From contig JAAFAB010000005.1 in NCBI GenBank assembly GCA_018222585.1, positions 213,406 through 277,405 on the forward strand: DNA of 64,000 bases. The letters are read 5' to 3'. The notes beneath the pieces are model-generated. The model had not been told where the DNA came from and did not search any database. It saw nothing but the letters and a program-made list of their open reading frames with translations. Positions 1-10,049 of this stretch are shown in pieces. This DNA is from Paracoccaceae bacterium. GTDB taxonomy: Bacteria > Pseudomonadota > Alphaproteobacteria > Rhodobacterales > Rhodobacteraceae. Position numbers and translations under genes: made by a program. Position 1 is the first letter of the stretch. Every line of letters starts with the position of its first letter.

Positions 1-1
1 G

Positions 2-454
2 CCGCTGGAAGCCGAGATCGTGCAGCTGAAGCCGCGCGCCGCGGCGAAGGCCGAGGAGCCCCCCCTGCCCGCCCCGCCCGCGGAGATCCCGACCGGGGCC
101 CTGGGCGAGATGACGCCGCCCGACGGATCCGAAGCCGGACCGATGGCCCAGGGAAGTGGCACGGGCACGGTGGTGCCGGGCCACGGCACCGACGCCGCCC
201 CAGAAGACACTCCCGAGCCCCCGCAGGATGAGCCGCAGGACGAGGTGAACCTCTTCTCCGATCTCGCCGAGGCCCCCGAGGAGATCCCGGCGACCGCCGC
301 CCCGGCGACGGTGATTCCCGAGGATCCCGACGACGACTCGCTGGAGGTCGCTCCGGGCGTGCTGGCGCGACTCGCCGCCCGCTCCGCGCCCCTGCCCGCC
401 GCGCGCCTCGCCGAGGCGCTTGCCCTGGCGCAACGCCTGCCCGGCCTGAACTGA
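2..454 (+). CDS. Acidic proline-rich protein, 5' partial
   Basis: The reading frame is open from the left edge of the window, so the start codon lies upstream and only the last 150 codons are visible. The visible part is low-complexity, rich in Pro, Ala, Glu and Asp, with no cysteine and no membrane segment. It ends in a more ordered, leucine/alanine-rich helix of about 40 residues (VLARLAARSAPLPAARLAEA). The middle resembles a disordered linker and the C-terminus a short helical module. I do not recognise the family. A tRNA gene follows about 120 bases downstream, so this is the last gene of its unit. Confidence 0.6.
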   Translation, partial: PLEAEIVQLKPRAAAKAEEPPLPAPPAEIPTGALGEMTPPDGSEAGPMAQGSGTGTVVPGHGTDAAPEDTPEPPQDEPQDEVNLFSDLAEAPEEIPATAAPATVIPEDPDDDSLEVAPGVLARLAARSAPLPAARLAEALALAQRLPGLN

Positions 455-574
455 GCTGATCGGGCCTGAATTCCGAGCCCCGCTCGCCCGGCGACGACCG
501 ACGAAACTTTCGCGCGCGCAGGTCCGAAAAACCGCTTGCTCTCCCCCTCAGATCGGATAGAAAGCGCGAACCGT

Positions 575-651
575 CGGGCTATAGCGCAGCCTGGTAGCGC
601 GTCCGTCTGGGGGACGGAAGGTCGCAGGTTCGAGTCCTGCTAGCCCGACCA
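575..651 (+). tRNA. tRNA-Pro (anticodon GGG)
   Basis: A 77-nt cloverleaf can be folded. The acceptor strands CGGGCTA and TAGCCCG pair, followed by A and an encoded CCA. The anticodon stem TCCGT/ACGGA encloses the seven-base loop CTGGGGG, giving anticodon GGG, which reads CCC proline codons. The T-arm contains GGTTCGAGTCC. Confidence 0.96.
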
Positions 652-810
652 ATTTCCCTCCGAAGATCATGCCAGACGCGGGACACTCTTCCCGCGTCGG
701 CATGTCTTCCGACTTTCCTTCGATGGTCTCTGGTTCTAACCTGCCCACCCGAGGGTGCCCCCGGGGGTGACGCCCCCTAGGTGAGCCTCCTGTCGAGCGA
801 AGGACCAAAT

Positions 811-1887
811 ATGACCGGCATCCTGCCCAGCCAGCACCTGAAACGCATGATCGCCGCCGGTGAGATCACCAGCAGCCCGGCGATCACCGAGGCCCAGGTG
901 CAGCCGGCCAGCCTGGACCTGCGCCTTGGCACGACCGCCTGGCGGGTCCGCGCCTCCTTCCTTGCCGGCAAGGGCCGCAGCGTCGCCGACCGGCTGGCCG
1001 AATTCGAGATGCACGAGGTCGACCTGTCCGAGGGTGCGGTGCTGGAAAAGGGCTGCGTCTACGTCGTGCCGCTGATGGAGGGCCTCGCCCTGCCCGCCCA
1101 TGTCGCCGCCATGGCGAACGCGAAAAGCTCGACCGGGCGGCTGGACCTGCTGACCCGGCTGATCACCGACGAGGGCACCGAGTTCGACCGCATTCCCGCC
1201 GGCTACACCGGCCCGCTCTATGCCGAGATCTGCCCGCGCAGCTTCTCGGTGCTGGTGCGCCCCGGAATGCGGCTGAACCAGATCCGTTTCCGTGCCGGAC
1301 AGGCGACGTTGTCCGATGATGCGCTGCGGGCGCTGCACGCGCAGACTCCGCTGGTCGACGGCACGGCGGTGATCGAACAGGGCCTCGGCTTCTCCGTCGA
1401 TCTCTCGCCCGGCCCCGACCGCCTTGTGGGCTACCGGGCCAAACCCCACACCGGGGTGATCGACCTCGACCGCATCGGACAGTACGACCCGCGCGAGTTC
1501 TGGGAGACGGTGCGCACCGATGAACGCCAGATCATCCTCGATCCCGGCGCCTTCTACATCCTCGTCAGCCGCGAGGCCGTGACCATCCCCCCCGACTATG
1601 CCGCCGAGATGGCGCCCTACCTGGCCATGGTCGGGGAATTCCGCGTGCACTACGCCGGTTTCTTCGATCCCGGCTTCGGCCATGCGGAAGCGGGTGGCGC
1701 CGGGTCGCGCGGGGTGCTGGAAGTGCGCTGCCACGAAGCGCCCTTCGTGCTGGAACACGGGCAGGTCGTCGGGCGGCTGGTCTTCGAGACCATGGCGGAA
1801 CGGCCGGAAATGCTCTACGGCGCGGATATCGCCTCGAATTACCAGGGCCAGGGGCTGAAGCTGTCAAAGCATTTCAGCACGCCCTGA
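811..1887 (+). CDS. dcd: 2'-deoxycytidine 5'-triphosphate deaminase (long alphaproteobacterial form)
   Basis: The 358-residue product resembles the long dCTP deaminase family of alphaproteobacteria, roughly twice the length of the E. coli Dcd subunit. It deaminates dCTP to dUTP to feed dTMP synthesis. Recognisable stretches are the N-terminal GILPSQHLKRMI, the substrate-type segment ANAKSSTGRLDLLTRLITD and the second-half segment GEFRVHYAGFFDPGFGHAE, which resembles the core of the dUTPase/Dcd fold. I chose ATG at 811 over the in-frame GTG at 781 because CGAAGGAC lies at a proper ribosome-binding distance from 811. It sits between tRNA-Pro and an MFS carrier on the same strand. Confidence 0.88.
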   Translation: MTGILPSQHLKRMIAAGEITSSPAITEAQVQPASLDLRLGTTAWRVRASFLAGKGRSVADRLAEFEMHEVDLSEGAVLEKGCVYVVPLMEGLALPAHVAAMANAKSSTGRLDLLTRLITDEGTEFDRIPAGYTGPLYAEICPRSFSVLVRPGMRLNQIRFRAGQATLSDDALRALHAQTPLVDGTAVIEQGLGFSVDLSPGPDRLVGYRAKPHTGVIDLDRIGQYDPREFWETVRTDERQIILDPGAFYILVSREAVTIPPDYAAEMAPYLAMVGEFRVHYAGFFDPGFGHAEAGGAGSRGVLEVRCHEAPFVLEHGQVVGRLVFETMAERPEMLYGADIASNYQGQGLKLSKHFSTP

Positions 1888-1910
1888 GGACTGAAAGACC
1901 AGCAAGACCC

Positions 1911-3050
1911 ATGCCCGTGATGACCAAGCCCCTTGCCCTGATGACCGGCGCGATTGCCGTTGTCGGGGCCAATTCCATGGTGCTGGCGCCGATCACCGCC
2001 GCCGTGGCGCGTGATCTCGGCGGTGACCCGGCCGAGATCCTGCAGGCGGCAGCGGCCTATGGCGGCACCACGGCGCTCTCGGCGCTGCTGCTGGCCCCGC
2101 GTGCCGACCGCATCGGCCCCGGCCCCGCACTGATGCAGGCGCTGCTTCTGCTGCTGCTCTCATTGGTCGGCTCGATCTTCGCGCCGGGCAAATGGACGCT
2201 GGTGCTGTTCCAGGCTGTCGGCGGCCTTGGCGCGGGGATGGCGATCCCGGCGATCTACGCGCTGGCGCCGGAACTGGGCCCCGAGGGCGAAGAGAAACGC
2301 TCGATGGGGATCGTGCTGTCGGGCTGGACGCTGGCGCTGGTGGCGGGCGTGGCCGGCTCGGGCTTCCTGGCCGAATGGGTGGGTTGGCGCGCGGTCTACG
2401 TGGCCCTGCTGGCCTGCATGAGCCTGCTCTACATCGCCCTGCGCCGCACCGACCTGTCCGTGCGCACCGTGGGGTCGGCCAGCACCCCGCTGACCGCCCT
2501 GCGGGTGCCGGGCATCGGGCGCGGGCTGATGGCGGCGGGGCTGTTGATGACGGCCTTCTACGGCACCTATGCCTTCATCGGCGCCCATGTCGCCGAGGGG
2601 CTGGGCCGGGGCACCGATGCCGCCGGTTTCGTCACGCTCTGCTATGGCGTCGGCTTCGGGCTGTCCAGCTTCCTCGACCGCTACCTCGACCGGCTGCCGC
2701 AGCACCTGGCCGGGGCGCTCTCCTTCGGGGGGCTGGGGCTGGTCTACCTGGCGATGAGCGCGGGCGCGTCGCATTTCGCGCTGCTTTCGGGGCTGGCGAT
2801 CTTCTGGGGCGTGATCCAGCACCTTGGCCTGAACTTCGTCGTCAGTCGCCTTGCGGGGCTGGATGCCCGGCAACGCGGCGCGATCCTGGGGCTGAATTCC
2901 TCGATCACCTACCTGGCGGTGCTGGGCGGCGCGCTGAGCTTCCGCCTGCCCTACGAGACCGGCGGGCTGGCGTGGTGCACCATGATCTCGGCGCTCTGCT
3001 GCGGCATCGGGCTGGCGGAATGCCTGGCCCCGCGCCGCGTCGCGATCTGA
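1911..3050 (+). CDS. MFS transporter
   Basis: The 379-residue protein is hydrophobic throughout, with about 12 predicted membrane segments. It shows major facilitator features: a conserved first helix (GAIAVVGANSMVLAPITAAVARDLG), a loop 2-3 region APRADRIGPGPAL in the position of motif A, and a GGLGAGMAIPAIYALAPEL helix. The substrate cannot be read from sequence; drug or metabolite efflux is the general family role. It starts 23 bases after dcd and may be co-transcribed. It ends 4 bases from a convergent small gene. Confidence 0.8.
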   Translation: MPVMTKPLALMTGAIAVVGANSMVLAPITAAVARDLGGDPAEILQAAAAYGGTTALSALLLAPRADRIGPGPALMQALLLLLLSLVGSIFAPGKWTLVLFQAVGGLGAGMAIPAIYALAPELGPEGEEKRSMGIVLSGWTLALVAGVAGSGFLAEWVGWRAVYVALLACMSLLYIALRRTDLSVRTVGSASTPLTALRVPGIGRGLMAAGLLMTAFYGTYAFIGAHVAEGLGRGTDAAGFVTLCYGVGFGLSSFLDRYLDRLPQHLAGALSFGGLGLVYLAMSAGASHFALLSGLAIFWGVIQHLGLNFVVSRLAGLDARQRGAILGLNSSITYLAVLGGALSFRLPYETGGLAWCTMISALCCGIGLAECLAPRRVAI

Positions 3051-3054
3051 GGTC

Positions 3055-3231
3055 TCAGAACTTGCCCAGCCGACGGATCACCCGCTGCGCCTGACGGGCG
3101 TTGCGGGCCATCTTCTTGCCCTGTCGCGCGCGCTGGCGCGCCTTGGGATCATCGCCCGCCACACGGTCGATCCCGGCGTTCATGCCTTTTCGCAGCAGGC
3201 GGTTGAAGATCATGCGGAACAGGCGGTCCAT
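3055..3231 (-). CDS. Small basic protein, unknown function
   Basis: A 58-residue protein starting MDRLFRMIFNRLLRKGMN. It is very basic, with an amphipathic N-terminal helix and a C-terminal run rich in Arg, Lys and Gln (ARQRARQGKKMARNARQAQR). An AAGGGA ribosome-binding site precedes ATG 3231; a longer in-frame reading to 3267 has no comparable site. It lies immediately downstream of scpB on the same strand and converges with the MFS gene. No domain is recognised. The composition suggests nucleic-acid or membrane-surface contact, but that is only inference. Confidence 0.55.
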   Translation of the reverse strand: MDRLFRMIFNRLLRKGMNAGIDRVAGDDPKARQRARQGKKMARNARQAQRVIRRLGKF

Positions 3232-3309
3232 GGGAAATCCCTTGCTTTCACGCCTGCAACCTAGCACGGCGCGGCGGCGATTTCAGCCGCCGTCACGCAG
3301 AGGTGAAAG

Positions 3310-4032
3310 CTAGTCGTCATCCTCGAACATCTCGGCCTGATCCTCGTCGCTCTCGCGCTCTTCCTCCTCGCCCAGGCGACCCGGCGGCGGGCGGCTGTCC
3401 AGCAGACCGGCGGCGCGCAGATCCTTGAGGCCCGGCAGATCGCGCGGGCTTTCCAGCCCGAAGTGATCGAGGAACGAGGCCGTGACCACGAAGGTCACCG
3501 GGCGGCCCGGTGTCATGCGGCGGCGGCCGAAGCGGATCCACTCCAGTTCCAGCAGCAGGTCGATGGTCCCGCGCGACACCGAGACGCCGCGGATCTCCTC
3601 GATCTCGGCGCGGGTGACAGGCTGGTGGTAGGCGATGATGGCCAGGGTCTCGATCGCCGCGCGGCTCAGCTTGCGGGTCTCGACGGTTTCCTTCTGCATC
3701 AGGTAACCGAGATCGGGCGCCGTGCGGATCGCCCAGGCCTCGCCGACACGCACCACGCGCACGCCCCGCCCCTCGTAGCGCCGGCGCAGGTTCTCGACCG
3801 CCGCCGCGCCGTCGCAGCCATGCGGCAGGCGGGCATTCAGATCGGGGATCGAGACCGGCTCGGCCGAGGCGAAGAGGATGGCCTCGACCATGCGCTCCTG
3901 CTCGGCCAGGGGCGGCGCCTCGAAGAGGCTGTCGCGCGGCGCGGCCTCGCCTTCGGGGGCGATCTCGTCCTGCATCTCCTCCGCAGGCATCTGGTCGTCG
4001 GTCATCTCGGGGTCCTCGGGGGTCTCAGCCAT
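3310..4032 (-). CDS. scpB: Segregation and condensation protein B
   Basis: ScpB is the winged-helix kleisin-associated subunit of the SMC-ScpAB condensin that compacts and segregates chromosomes. The 240-residue product has an acidic N-terminal tail (about residues 1-40). The paired winged-helix core follows, starting at MVEAILFASAEPVSIPDL and including RAAIETLAIIAYHQPVTRAEIEEIRGV, the family hallmark. An acidic C-terminal tail ends EMFEDDD. ATG 4032 overlaps the scpA stop by eight bases (ATGGCTGA), so translation is probably coupled. Both tails are longer and more acidic than in the Bacillus protein. Confidence 0.93.
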   Translation of the reverse strand: MAETPEDPEMTDDQMPAEEMQDEIAPEGEAAPRDSLFEAPPLAEQERMVEAILFASAEPVSIPDLNARLPHGCDGAAAVENLRRRYEGRGVRVVRVGEAWAIRTAPDLGYLMQKETVETRKLSRAAIETLAIIAYHQPVTRAEIEEIRGVSVSRGTIDLLLELEWIRFGRRRMTPGRPVTFVVTASFLDHFGLESPRDLPGLKDLRAAGLLDSRPPPGRLGEEEERESDEDQAEMFEDDD

Positions 4033-4879
4033 TGTCGCGCCCCTCGCGGCGGCGCAGCTGGATGGGCGCGAAGGTCTCGCCCTGGCGGATGTAGATCTTG
4101 CCCTCCTTGGCCAGCTCCAGCGAGGCGGCAAAGGTGGCAGCGGTCACCGAGCGGCGGCGCATCGGGTCGCCAGTCCAGCCCGGGGGCATATAGGCGGAAA
4201 GTTCGGTCCAGGTGCCGGCGAAGCCGACCATGCCGCGCATGTGCTCCAGCGCCTGTTCCATGGTGTAGACATTGTCGCGGTCCATGACGAAGGGGCGGAA
4301 TTCATCCTTGGTGCGGATCCGGGCGTAGGCCTGCATCAACTCCAGCAGCGTGGCCGAATAGGTGACCTTGCGGACGCGCTCGACCTGTTCGGGCACCCCG
4401 CGCACGAAGAAGTCGCGGCCCTTCTGGTCGCGCGCCATCAGCCGGGCGGCGACGTCGCGCATCGCTTGCAGGCGTTCCAGCTGGAAGGCCAGGTGCGCGG
4501 CCAGTTCCTCGCCCGAGGGGCCCTCTTCCTCGGGATCGGGGGGCAGCAGCAGGCGGGATTTCAGGAAGGCCAGCCAGGCGGCCATCACCAGGTAGTCGGC
4601 GGCCAGTTCGATCCGCAGCGACTTGGCCTTCTCGACGAAGGCCAGGTATTGCTGGGCCAGCATCAGGATCGAGATCTTGCGCAGGTCGACCTTCTGGGTC
4701 CGCGACAGGGTCAGCAGAAGGTCGAGCGGGCCCTCGAAGCCCTCGACATCGACGATCAGGGCTTCGGCCGCCAGCCTCTCGGCGACGGTGATCTCGGACT
4801 GGGTGCCGGGGCCGCGGTCGGGACCGGGCTCCAGACGCCGCCCGCGCGGCGGATCTTCCTGGAAATCGTCAGAGGCCAT
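4025..4879 (-). CDS. scpA: Segregation and condensation protein A (kleisin)
   Basis: ScpA bridges the heads of SMC. The 284-residue product carries the kleisin signature FEGPLDLLLTLSRTQKVDLRKISILMLAQQYLAFVEKA near residue 47, a middle segment AADYLVMAAWLAFLKSRLLLPP, and a C-terminal winged helix ending in basic residues. ATG 4879 is used; GTG 4882 is directly in front of it and could equally serve. It follows nagZ with no gap and overlaps scpB, so nagZ-scpA-scpB form one translationally linked unit. Confidence 0.93.
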   Translation of the reverse strand: MASDDFQEDPPRGRRLEPGPDRGPGTQSEITVAERLAAEALIVDVEGFEGPLDLLLTLSRTQKVDLRKISILMLAQQYLAFVEKAKSLRIELAADYLVMAAWLAFLKSRLLLPPDPEEEGPSGEELAAHLAFQLERLQAMRDVAARLMARDQKGRDFFVRGVPEQVERVRKVTYSATLLELMQAYARIRTKDEFRPFVMDRDNVYTMEQALEHMRGMVGFAGTWTELSAYMPPGWTGDPMRRRSVTAATFAASLELAKEGKIYIRQGETFAPIQLRRREGRDNG

Positions 4880-4882
4880 CAC

Positions 4883-5875
4883 TTACCCGTTCAGAACAGC
4901 GGACAGCTTGGCCTTCAACTCGTCAATGTCAAGCGTGGCAGGGTTGCGGCGCGCGTCCAGCGCCCGTGCGGCGCGGGCCTCCGCCGTCGGTGTCATCGCA
5001 CCGGCGACCTCGGCCACCCGCGCGCGGTCCGCCAGCGGCGCATTGCAGTAGAGCACCAGGTCGCAGCCCGCATCCAGCGCCGCCAGCGCCCGCGTTTCCG
5101 CATCGCCCGACAGCGCCTGCATCGAGATGTCGTCGGTCATCACCAGCCCGTCATAGCCGAGATGGTTGCGGATCACCTGCAGCACCTTGGGCGACAGGGT
5201 CGCCGGCATCTCGGGGTCGATCGCATCGAAGAGAAGATGCGCCGTCATCGCCATCGGCAGATCGTTCAGCACCTTGAAGGGGGCGAAATCGACCGCGTCC
5301 AGGTCTTCCCAGGTGGCCGTGACACGCGGCAGATCCGCGTGGCTGTCAACCTGCGCCCGACCATGGCCGGGCATGTGCTTCATCACCGGCAGCACGCCGC
5401 CTGCCATCAGCCCCTGCGCCACGGCGCGCGCCAGGGTGGCGACCCGCGCCGCGTCGCTGCCGTAGCAGCGGTTGCGCAGGAAGGGGTGGGTCTCGGGCAG
5501 GGCCACGTCGGCCAGCGGGGCGCAATCGACGTCGATGCCGGCGGCGCGCAGTTCCAGCGCGGTGATGGTGAAGCGCAGGCGCATGGCCTCGGCGGCGCTG
5601 TCGCCCGCGGCCTCGGCAAACTCCAGCGCCGGGGTCCAGTCGGTCGCCAGCGGCGCGCGCAGGCGCTGCACCCGCCCGCCCTCCTGGTCGACCAGGATCG
5701 GGGCGTTGCGCCCGACGGCCTGGCGCAGCTCGTCACAGAGGGCGCGGGTCTGATCCAGGCTCTCGATATTGCGCGCGAAGAGGATGAAGCCCCAGGGGTC
5801 GGCGTCGCGCAGCACGCGCGCCTCCTCGGCCGTCAGCCGGGTTCCAGTGGGATCGAGGATGGTGGCGCCGGCCAT
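4883..5875 (-). CDS. nagZ: Beta-N-acetylhexosaminidase (cell-wall recycling)
   Basis: NagZ (glycoside hydrolase family 3) removes N-acetylglucosamine from cytoplasmic GlcNAc-anhydroMurNAc peptides during murein recycling. The 330-residue, single-domain protein has no signal peptide, as expected. Seen are the family stretch VDQEGGRVQRLRAP, the flexible catalytic loop KHMPGHGRAQVDSH (catalytic His/Asp pair), and MTDDISMQAL with the nucleophile Asp. It abuts the SPOR gene upstream and scpA downstream without spacer. Confidence 0.93.
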   Translation of the reverse strand: MAGATILDPTGTRLTAEEARVLRDADPWGFILFARNIESLDQTRALCDELRQAVGRNAPILVDQEGGRVQRLRAPLATDWTPALEFAEAAGDSAAEAMRLRFTITALELRAAGIDVDCAPLADVALPETHPFLRNRCYGSDAARVATLARAVAQGLMAGGVLPVMKHMPGHGRAQVDSHADLPRVTATWEDLDAVDFAPFKVLNDLPMAMTAHLLFDAIDPEMPATLSPKVLQVIRNHLGYDGLVMTDDISMQALSGDAETRALAALDAGCDLVLYCNAPLADRARVAEVAGAMTPTAEARAARALDARRNPATLDIDELKAKLSAVLNG

Positions 5876-6844
5876 CTACTTGGCCGATACGGGGATGCAG
5901 TCGGCGCCCTCGGCCACCAGGGCGGCACAGAAGCGGCGGCTGTCAGAGATATCGTCGAAACCAAGCACACGCAGGCGATAGAAGATCCGGCCACCGCTTT
6001 CGGCGCGCTGGATCACCCGCTGCTTGTCTTCCAGGTAGATCCCGAAGCGCGACACGAAGCGGGTCCATTCGCTCTCGGCGATCTCTCGCGAAGCGAAGGC
6101 GCCAAGCTGGGCCAGGCGGGTGCCGGCGGGCACGTCCTCGGGGGCCACGTCCAGCGCCTGCGGCTCCACCGAGACGGGGCCGGCCACCTGGCGCGCGGCG
6201 ACGGAGGCCAGAAGGGTGTCGGGGCGCAGCTTGGGACGCACGGCGAGGAACGCTCCCTCGCGCGGGGCGGCGGCCTCGGCGGCGGGAACGGTGCGCGGCT
6301 CCATCGGCTGCAGCGGCGCGGCATCGCCGGCCAGGGCGCTGGCCAGTTCCTCGATCCGGTCGACGTCCGAAAGGTTCAGCGGCGCCGGTTGCAACACCGG
6401 CTCGGAGGCCTCGGCCTGCTGCTCGGCGGCGGGCGCCTCGTCGGGTTCCGGGGCGGGCTGCCGGGCGACGACCTCTTCGGGTGCCGGATCGTCTTCGCCA
6501 AGGCCAAGCGGCGCGGGCGCCAGGCGCACGCTGTCCGCCGAAGCCTCGGCGGCCTTGGACGCGGCGATATGGTTGACGGCAAGCCCCTGGAACGGCGCCT
6601 CGGCGCCGCCGGCGGCATCGGGCGCGCGGCGGGTTTCTCCGGTCATCGCGCGCACCACGGGCACGCCCGAGACGTCGCGCATCACCATGCGATAGCCCCA
6701 GACCCCGACCCCTGCGATCAGGGCCACCGACAGCGCGGCCCCCACCCAGGTGACCAGCGATCCGAAGGAAGCGGCGGCAGGGCCTGCCGCTTCGGGGTAA
6801 GCGTCATGGGACGCGTAGCGCGCGTCTGCGGGAAAATCTGCCAT
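5876..6844 (-). CDS. SPOR-domain membrane protein
   Basis: A 322-residue protein with a cytoplasmic N-terminus of about 28 residues, one membrane segment (about 29-52, SLVTWVGAALSVALIAGVGVW), a long Ala/Pro/Glu-rich periplasmic linker, and a C-terminal SPOR domain (about 240-320). The SPOR domain begins GTRLAQLGAFASREIAESEW and ends with a cysteine-containing strand. SPOR domains bind denuded septal peptidoglycan, so a division or cell-wall role is likely. It is the second gene of the minus-strand set argS, SPOR, nagZ, scpA, scpB. Confidence 0.86.
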   Translation of the reverse strand: MADFPADARYASHDAYPEAAGPAAASFGSLVTWVGAALSVALIAGVGVWGYRMVMRDVSGVPVVRAMTGETRRAPDAAGGAEAPFQGLAVNHIAASKAAEASADSVRLAPAPLGLGEDDPAPEEVVARQPAPEPDEAPAAEQQAEASEPVLQPAPLNLSDVDRIEELASALAGDAAPLQPMEPRTVPAAEAAAPREGAFLAVRPKLRPDTLLASVAARQVAGPVSVEPQALDVAPEDVPAGTRLAQLGAFASREIAESEWTRFVSRFGIYLEDKQRVIQRAESGGRIFYRLRVLGFDDISDSRRFCAALVAEGADCIPVSAK

Positions 6845-6923
6845 ATGCCTCTGCCTGCCGGGATCTGGCGCCCGGTCTTGCCTTGGATAGGAAGCCTGTA
6901 ACCTCGGCCCGGCAGAGCAGCGT

Positions 6924-8669
6924 TCAGCGCATTTCTTCTGCCGGGGTCACGCCCAAGATACCAAGACCTGCGGAAATGACAACGGCCACGGCCCGTGCAA
7001 GGGCCAGTTTGGACTGGGAAAGACCAGGATTACCCTCCTGCACGAAACGCAATTGGGTTTCCTCGTTGCCGCGATTGTAGAGCGCGTGCAGATCAGAGGA
7101 GAGTTCATAGAGGTAGAAGGCGACGCGATGCGGCTCGTGGGTGCGGGCCGCGATCTCGACCAGGCGGGGCCATTCGGCAAGTTTCCGCGCCACCGCCAGT
7201 TCGCTGGGGTGGGTCATCGCGGCGAGGTCAGCGGCGCCCAGCGTCGCGTCATCGCAGGTGATCCCGGCCTCGGTGGCGCGGCGCAGCGCCGAGCAGACCC
7301 GGGCGTGGGCGTATTGCACATAGAAGACGGGGTTGTCCTTGGACTGTTCCAGCACCTTGTCGAAATCGAAGTCCAGGGGCGCGTCGTTCTTGCGGGTCAG
7401 CATGACGAAACGGGTGACATCCGCGCCGACCTGCTCGACCACGTCGCGCAGGGTGATGAAGGTGCCGGCGCGCTTGGACATCTTGAACGGCTCGCCGTTC
7501 TTGTAGAGCTTCACCAGCTGGCACAGCTTGATGTCCAGCGGCACGCGGTTGTCCGACAGCGCCGCGACGGCGGCCTTCATCCGCTTGACGTAGCCGCCAT
7601 GATCGGCACCGAAAACGTCGATCAGCTGGTCGAAGCCGCGATCCACCTTGTCGTAGTGATAGGCGATGTCGGGGGCAAAGTAGGTCCAGGCGCCATCCGA
7701 CTTCATGATCGGGCGGTCGACATCATCGCCGTGCTCGGTCGACTTGAATAGCGTCTGCTCGCGCGGCTCCCAGTCCTCAGGCGTCTTGCCCTTCGGCGGC
7801 TCCAGCACGCCGCGATAGATCAGGCCCTTGCCACGCAGCTCCTCGATGGCCTGCTCGATACGGCCGGTGCCATAGAGGCTTTTCTCGCTGAAGAAGACAT
7901 CCATCTCGACGCCCAGCAACTTCAGGTCGGCGCGGATCAGGTCGAGCATCGCATCGGTGGCGAATTCGCGCACCTCGGCCAGCCAGACCGCTTCGGGCTG
8001 GTCGACATAGGCGTCGCCCACCTTGTCCTTCAGCGCGCGGCCCGCGTCGATCAGGTATTCGCCGGGATAGGTGCCGTTCTCGAAGGTGACTTCGCGGCCG
8101 TACTGTTCGAGGTAGCGCAGGTAGACCGAGCGGGCGAGCACGTCGACCTGGGCGCCACCGTCGTTGATGTAGTATTCACGGGTGACCTCGTGGCCGGCGT
8201 AGTCCAGCAGCGAGGCCAGGGCATCGCCGAAGACCGCGCCCCGGGTGTGGCCGACATGCAGCGGGCCGGTCGGGTTGGCCGAGACATATTCCACGTTGAC
8301 CTTCTGCCCCTGCCCCATGGTCGAGCGCCCGAAGGCTGCGCCATGTGCCAGCACGGCGGACACGATGCCCGCCCAGCTTTCATCCGCCAGCCGCAGGTTC
8401 AGGAAGCCCGGGCCCGCCACCTCGGCCGAGGTGATGCGTCCATCCGCCGTAAGCTTGGCGGCCAGCGCCTCGGCGATGTCGCGCGGCTTCATCCCGGCAG
8501 GCTTGGCCAGCACCATGGCGGCGTTGGTCGCCATGTCCCCATGCGCCGGATCGCGCGGCGGCTCGACGGCGACATTGTCGAAATCCAGCCCCTCGGGCAG
8601 GCGGTCTTCGGCCTGCAGGGCGGCAAGAGCGTCGAGTACGAGGGCGCGGATATCGGTAAAGAGGTTCAT
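6924..8669 (-). CDS. argS: Arginyl-tRNA synthetase
   Basis: The 581-residue class I synthetase charges tRNA-Arg. It shows an N-terminal additional domain, the HIGH signature as [19 protein letters not shown] (HVGH at 138-141), the [10 protein letters not shown] stretch, KMSKR as [10 protein letters not shown], and the C-terminal DALR anticodon-binding domain ending near [11 protein letters not shown] 8669 is preceded by AGGAC. It heads the minus-strand run that continues into the SPOR gene 79 bases downstream. Confidence 0.97.
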   Translation of the reverse strand: MNLFTDIRALVLDALAALQAEDRLPEGLDFDNVAVEPPRDPAHGDMATNAAMVLAKPAGMKPRDIAEALAAKLTADGRITSAEVAGPGFLNLRLADESWAGIVSAVLAHGAAFGRSTMGQGQKVNVEYVSANPTGPLHVGHTRGAVFGDALASLLDYAGHEVTREYYINDGGAQVDVLARSVYLRYLEQYGREVTFENGTYPGEYLIDAGRALKDKVGDAYVDQPEAVWLAEVREFATDAMLDLIRADLKLLGVEMDVFFSEKSLYGTGRIEQAIEELRGKGLIYRGVLEPPKGKTPEDWEPREQTLFKSTEHGDDVDRPIMKSDGAWTYFAPDIAYHYDKVDRGFDQLIDVFGADHGGYVKRMKAAVAALSDNRVPLDIKLCQLVKLYKNGEPFKMSKRAGTFITLRDVVEQVGADVTRFVMLTRKNDAPLDFDFDKVLEQSKDNPVFYVQYAHARVCSALRRATEAGITCDDATLGAADLAAMTHPSELAVARKLAEWPRLVEIAARTHEPHRVAFYLYELSSDLHALYNRGNEETQLRFVQEGNPGLSQSKLALARAVAVVISAGLGILGVTPAEEMR

Positions 8670-8769
8670 GTCTGTGTCCTGATGCGTCTCGCGGGGGTTT
8701 ACCACCAGTGGCCCAGAGGTCAATCCGACAGTGGTCCCTGCCGCCCCTGCCCCGCCCGCGAGGGCCGCC

Positions 8770-9972
8770 TCAGTCGACGGTGGCGAAGCGCCGCCAGACC
8801 CAGGCCAGCGCCGCCGCCAGCCCGACGATCACGCCGTAACCCGTCGCGGTGTCCAGCAGCCCGGCCACCGGCACCACCAGCCCTGCCAGCACCGTCGGCA
8901 CGCCGAACGCCGTGTAGGACAGGCAGAAGAGCGCCGCGAAGAGCTCTCCGCGTTCGTGCGGCGCGGCCAGCGGGATCAGCGTGCGGATGGTGCCGTAGAA
9001 GCAGGTGCCGAAGCCGATGCCGCCCAGGCCCAGACCCAGCACGTAGACGACGAGAGACCCCGCCTGCATCCCCGCCACCGACAGCAGGATCCCGATCGAC
9101 AGCGATGCCGAGCCGCGCAGGAGGACCTTGCGCTGATGCAGGTTGCGGCTGAGGTAGACGCCGATGGCCCCGGCCCCGGCCAGGACCAGGATCACCGACG
9201 CCTCGGCGATGAAGTCATGGATGCCGAACACCACCGAAACGATGCCGGTGCCGAGCGACAGGTAGAGGCCGCCGATGGCCCAGCCGGCGAAGACGGCCGG
9301 GGCGCTGCGCCAGAAGGGCGCCCGGGCCGCCTTCGGCAGGCCGACACGCGGGATCAGGGCGTTCCAGACGCCGCCATTGCGCGGCGAGGTCTCGGGCAGC
9401 AGCCAGACCGCCAGCGCCAGCACCAGGTAGCAGGCGATCAGGCTGGCAAAGACATCCAGCCGGGGCGTGGCGGTGACCGTCATCAGGATGCCGGCGAACA
9501 TCGCGCCTCCGGCCAGGCCGCAGAGCGGCAGCACCGCATTCCAGACCGCCGCCGCGCCGGGGCGATCCCGTGGTTCGAGGTCGACCGCCGCCGCCGAGAG
9601 CGAGGGCATCAGCAGGCCGGTCGCGATCCCCTGCAGCGCCCGCGCGACAAGCAGTTGCGGAACATTGCCCGCGTGCCAGAAGAGATAGGCCGCCAGCGCC
9701 AGCGCGAGGAATCCGACCGAGATCACCGGGCGGCGCCCGACATGGTCCGACACCGAGCCCGCAGTCAGCAAGGTGACCAGCAGGCCCGCCGCGTAGATCG
9801 AGAAGATCAGGCTGATGGTCGCCGGGGCAAAGCCCATCTCTTGCTGCAGGACCGGGTAGAAGAGAGAGGGCGCCGAGGCCCCGGCCATCATCAGCATCAC
9901 CCCGGTCAGGATCAGGACGAAACCCGCGCGGGCCCGTGGCAGCGTCTGCAGGCTGTCAGAGGAAAGGGTCAT
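8770..9972 (-). CDS. MFS transporter, divergent from ArsR-type regulator
   Basis: A 400-residue carrier with about 12 membrane segments. The motif-A loop reads [13 protein letters not shown] (about residues 76-88), typical of drug:H+ antiporter-type MFS proteins, and helix 4 contains [22 protein letters not shown] good GAAGGAGTT ribosome-binding site precedes ATG 9972. It is divergent from the regulator at 10117 with 144 bases between, suggesting that the regulator controls efflux of its own ligand. The ligand is not predictable. Confidence 0.82.
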   Translation of the reverse strand: MTLSSDSLQTLPRARAGFVLILTGVMLMMAGASAPSLFYPVLQQEMGFAPATISLIFSIYAAGLLVTLLTAGSVSDHVGRRPVISVGFLALALAAYLFWHAGNVPQLLVARALQGIATGLLMPSLSAAAVDLEPRDRPGAAAVWNAVLPLCGLAGGAMFAGILMTVTATPRLDVFASLIACYLVLALAVWLLPETSPRNGGVWNALIPRVGLPKAARAPFWRSAPAVFAGWAIGGLYLSLGTGIVSVVFGIHDFIAEASVILVLAGAGAIGVYLSRNLHQRKVLLRGSASLSIGILLSVAGMQAGSLVVYVLGLGLGGIGFGTCFYGTIRTLIPLAAPHERGELFAALFCLSYTAFGVPTVLAGLVVPVAGLLDTATGYGVIVGLAAALAWVWRRFATVD

Positions 9973-10049
9973 GGAAACTCCTTCAAGTCGTGAGGCGGCC
10001 CCGGAGGATCGACGTGCCCCCGGAGAGGGCCCGGCGGACAGGTCCGATA

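Noticed and set aside
3878..6901. Open frame of about 1000 codons on the plus strand
   Set aside because: It is antisense to scpB, scpA, nagZ and the SPOR gene, which have clear family motifs. Long antisense frames are expected in GC-rich codons.
8731..9993. Open frame of about 420 codons on the plus strand opposite the MFS gene
   Set aside because: The opposite strand encodes a convincing 12-segment MFS carrier with motif A and a strong ribosome-binding site.
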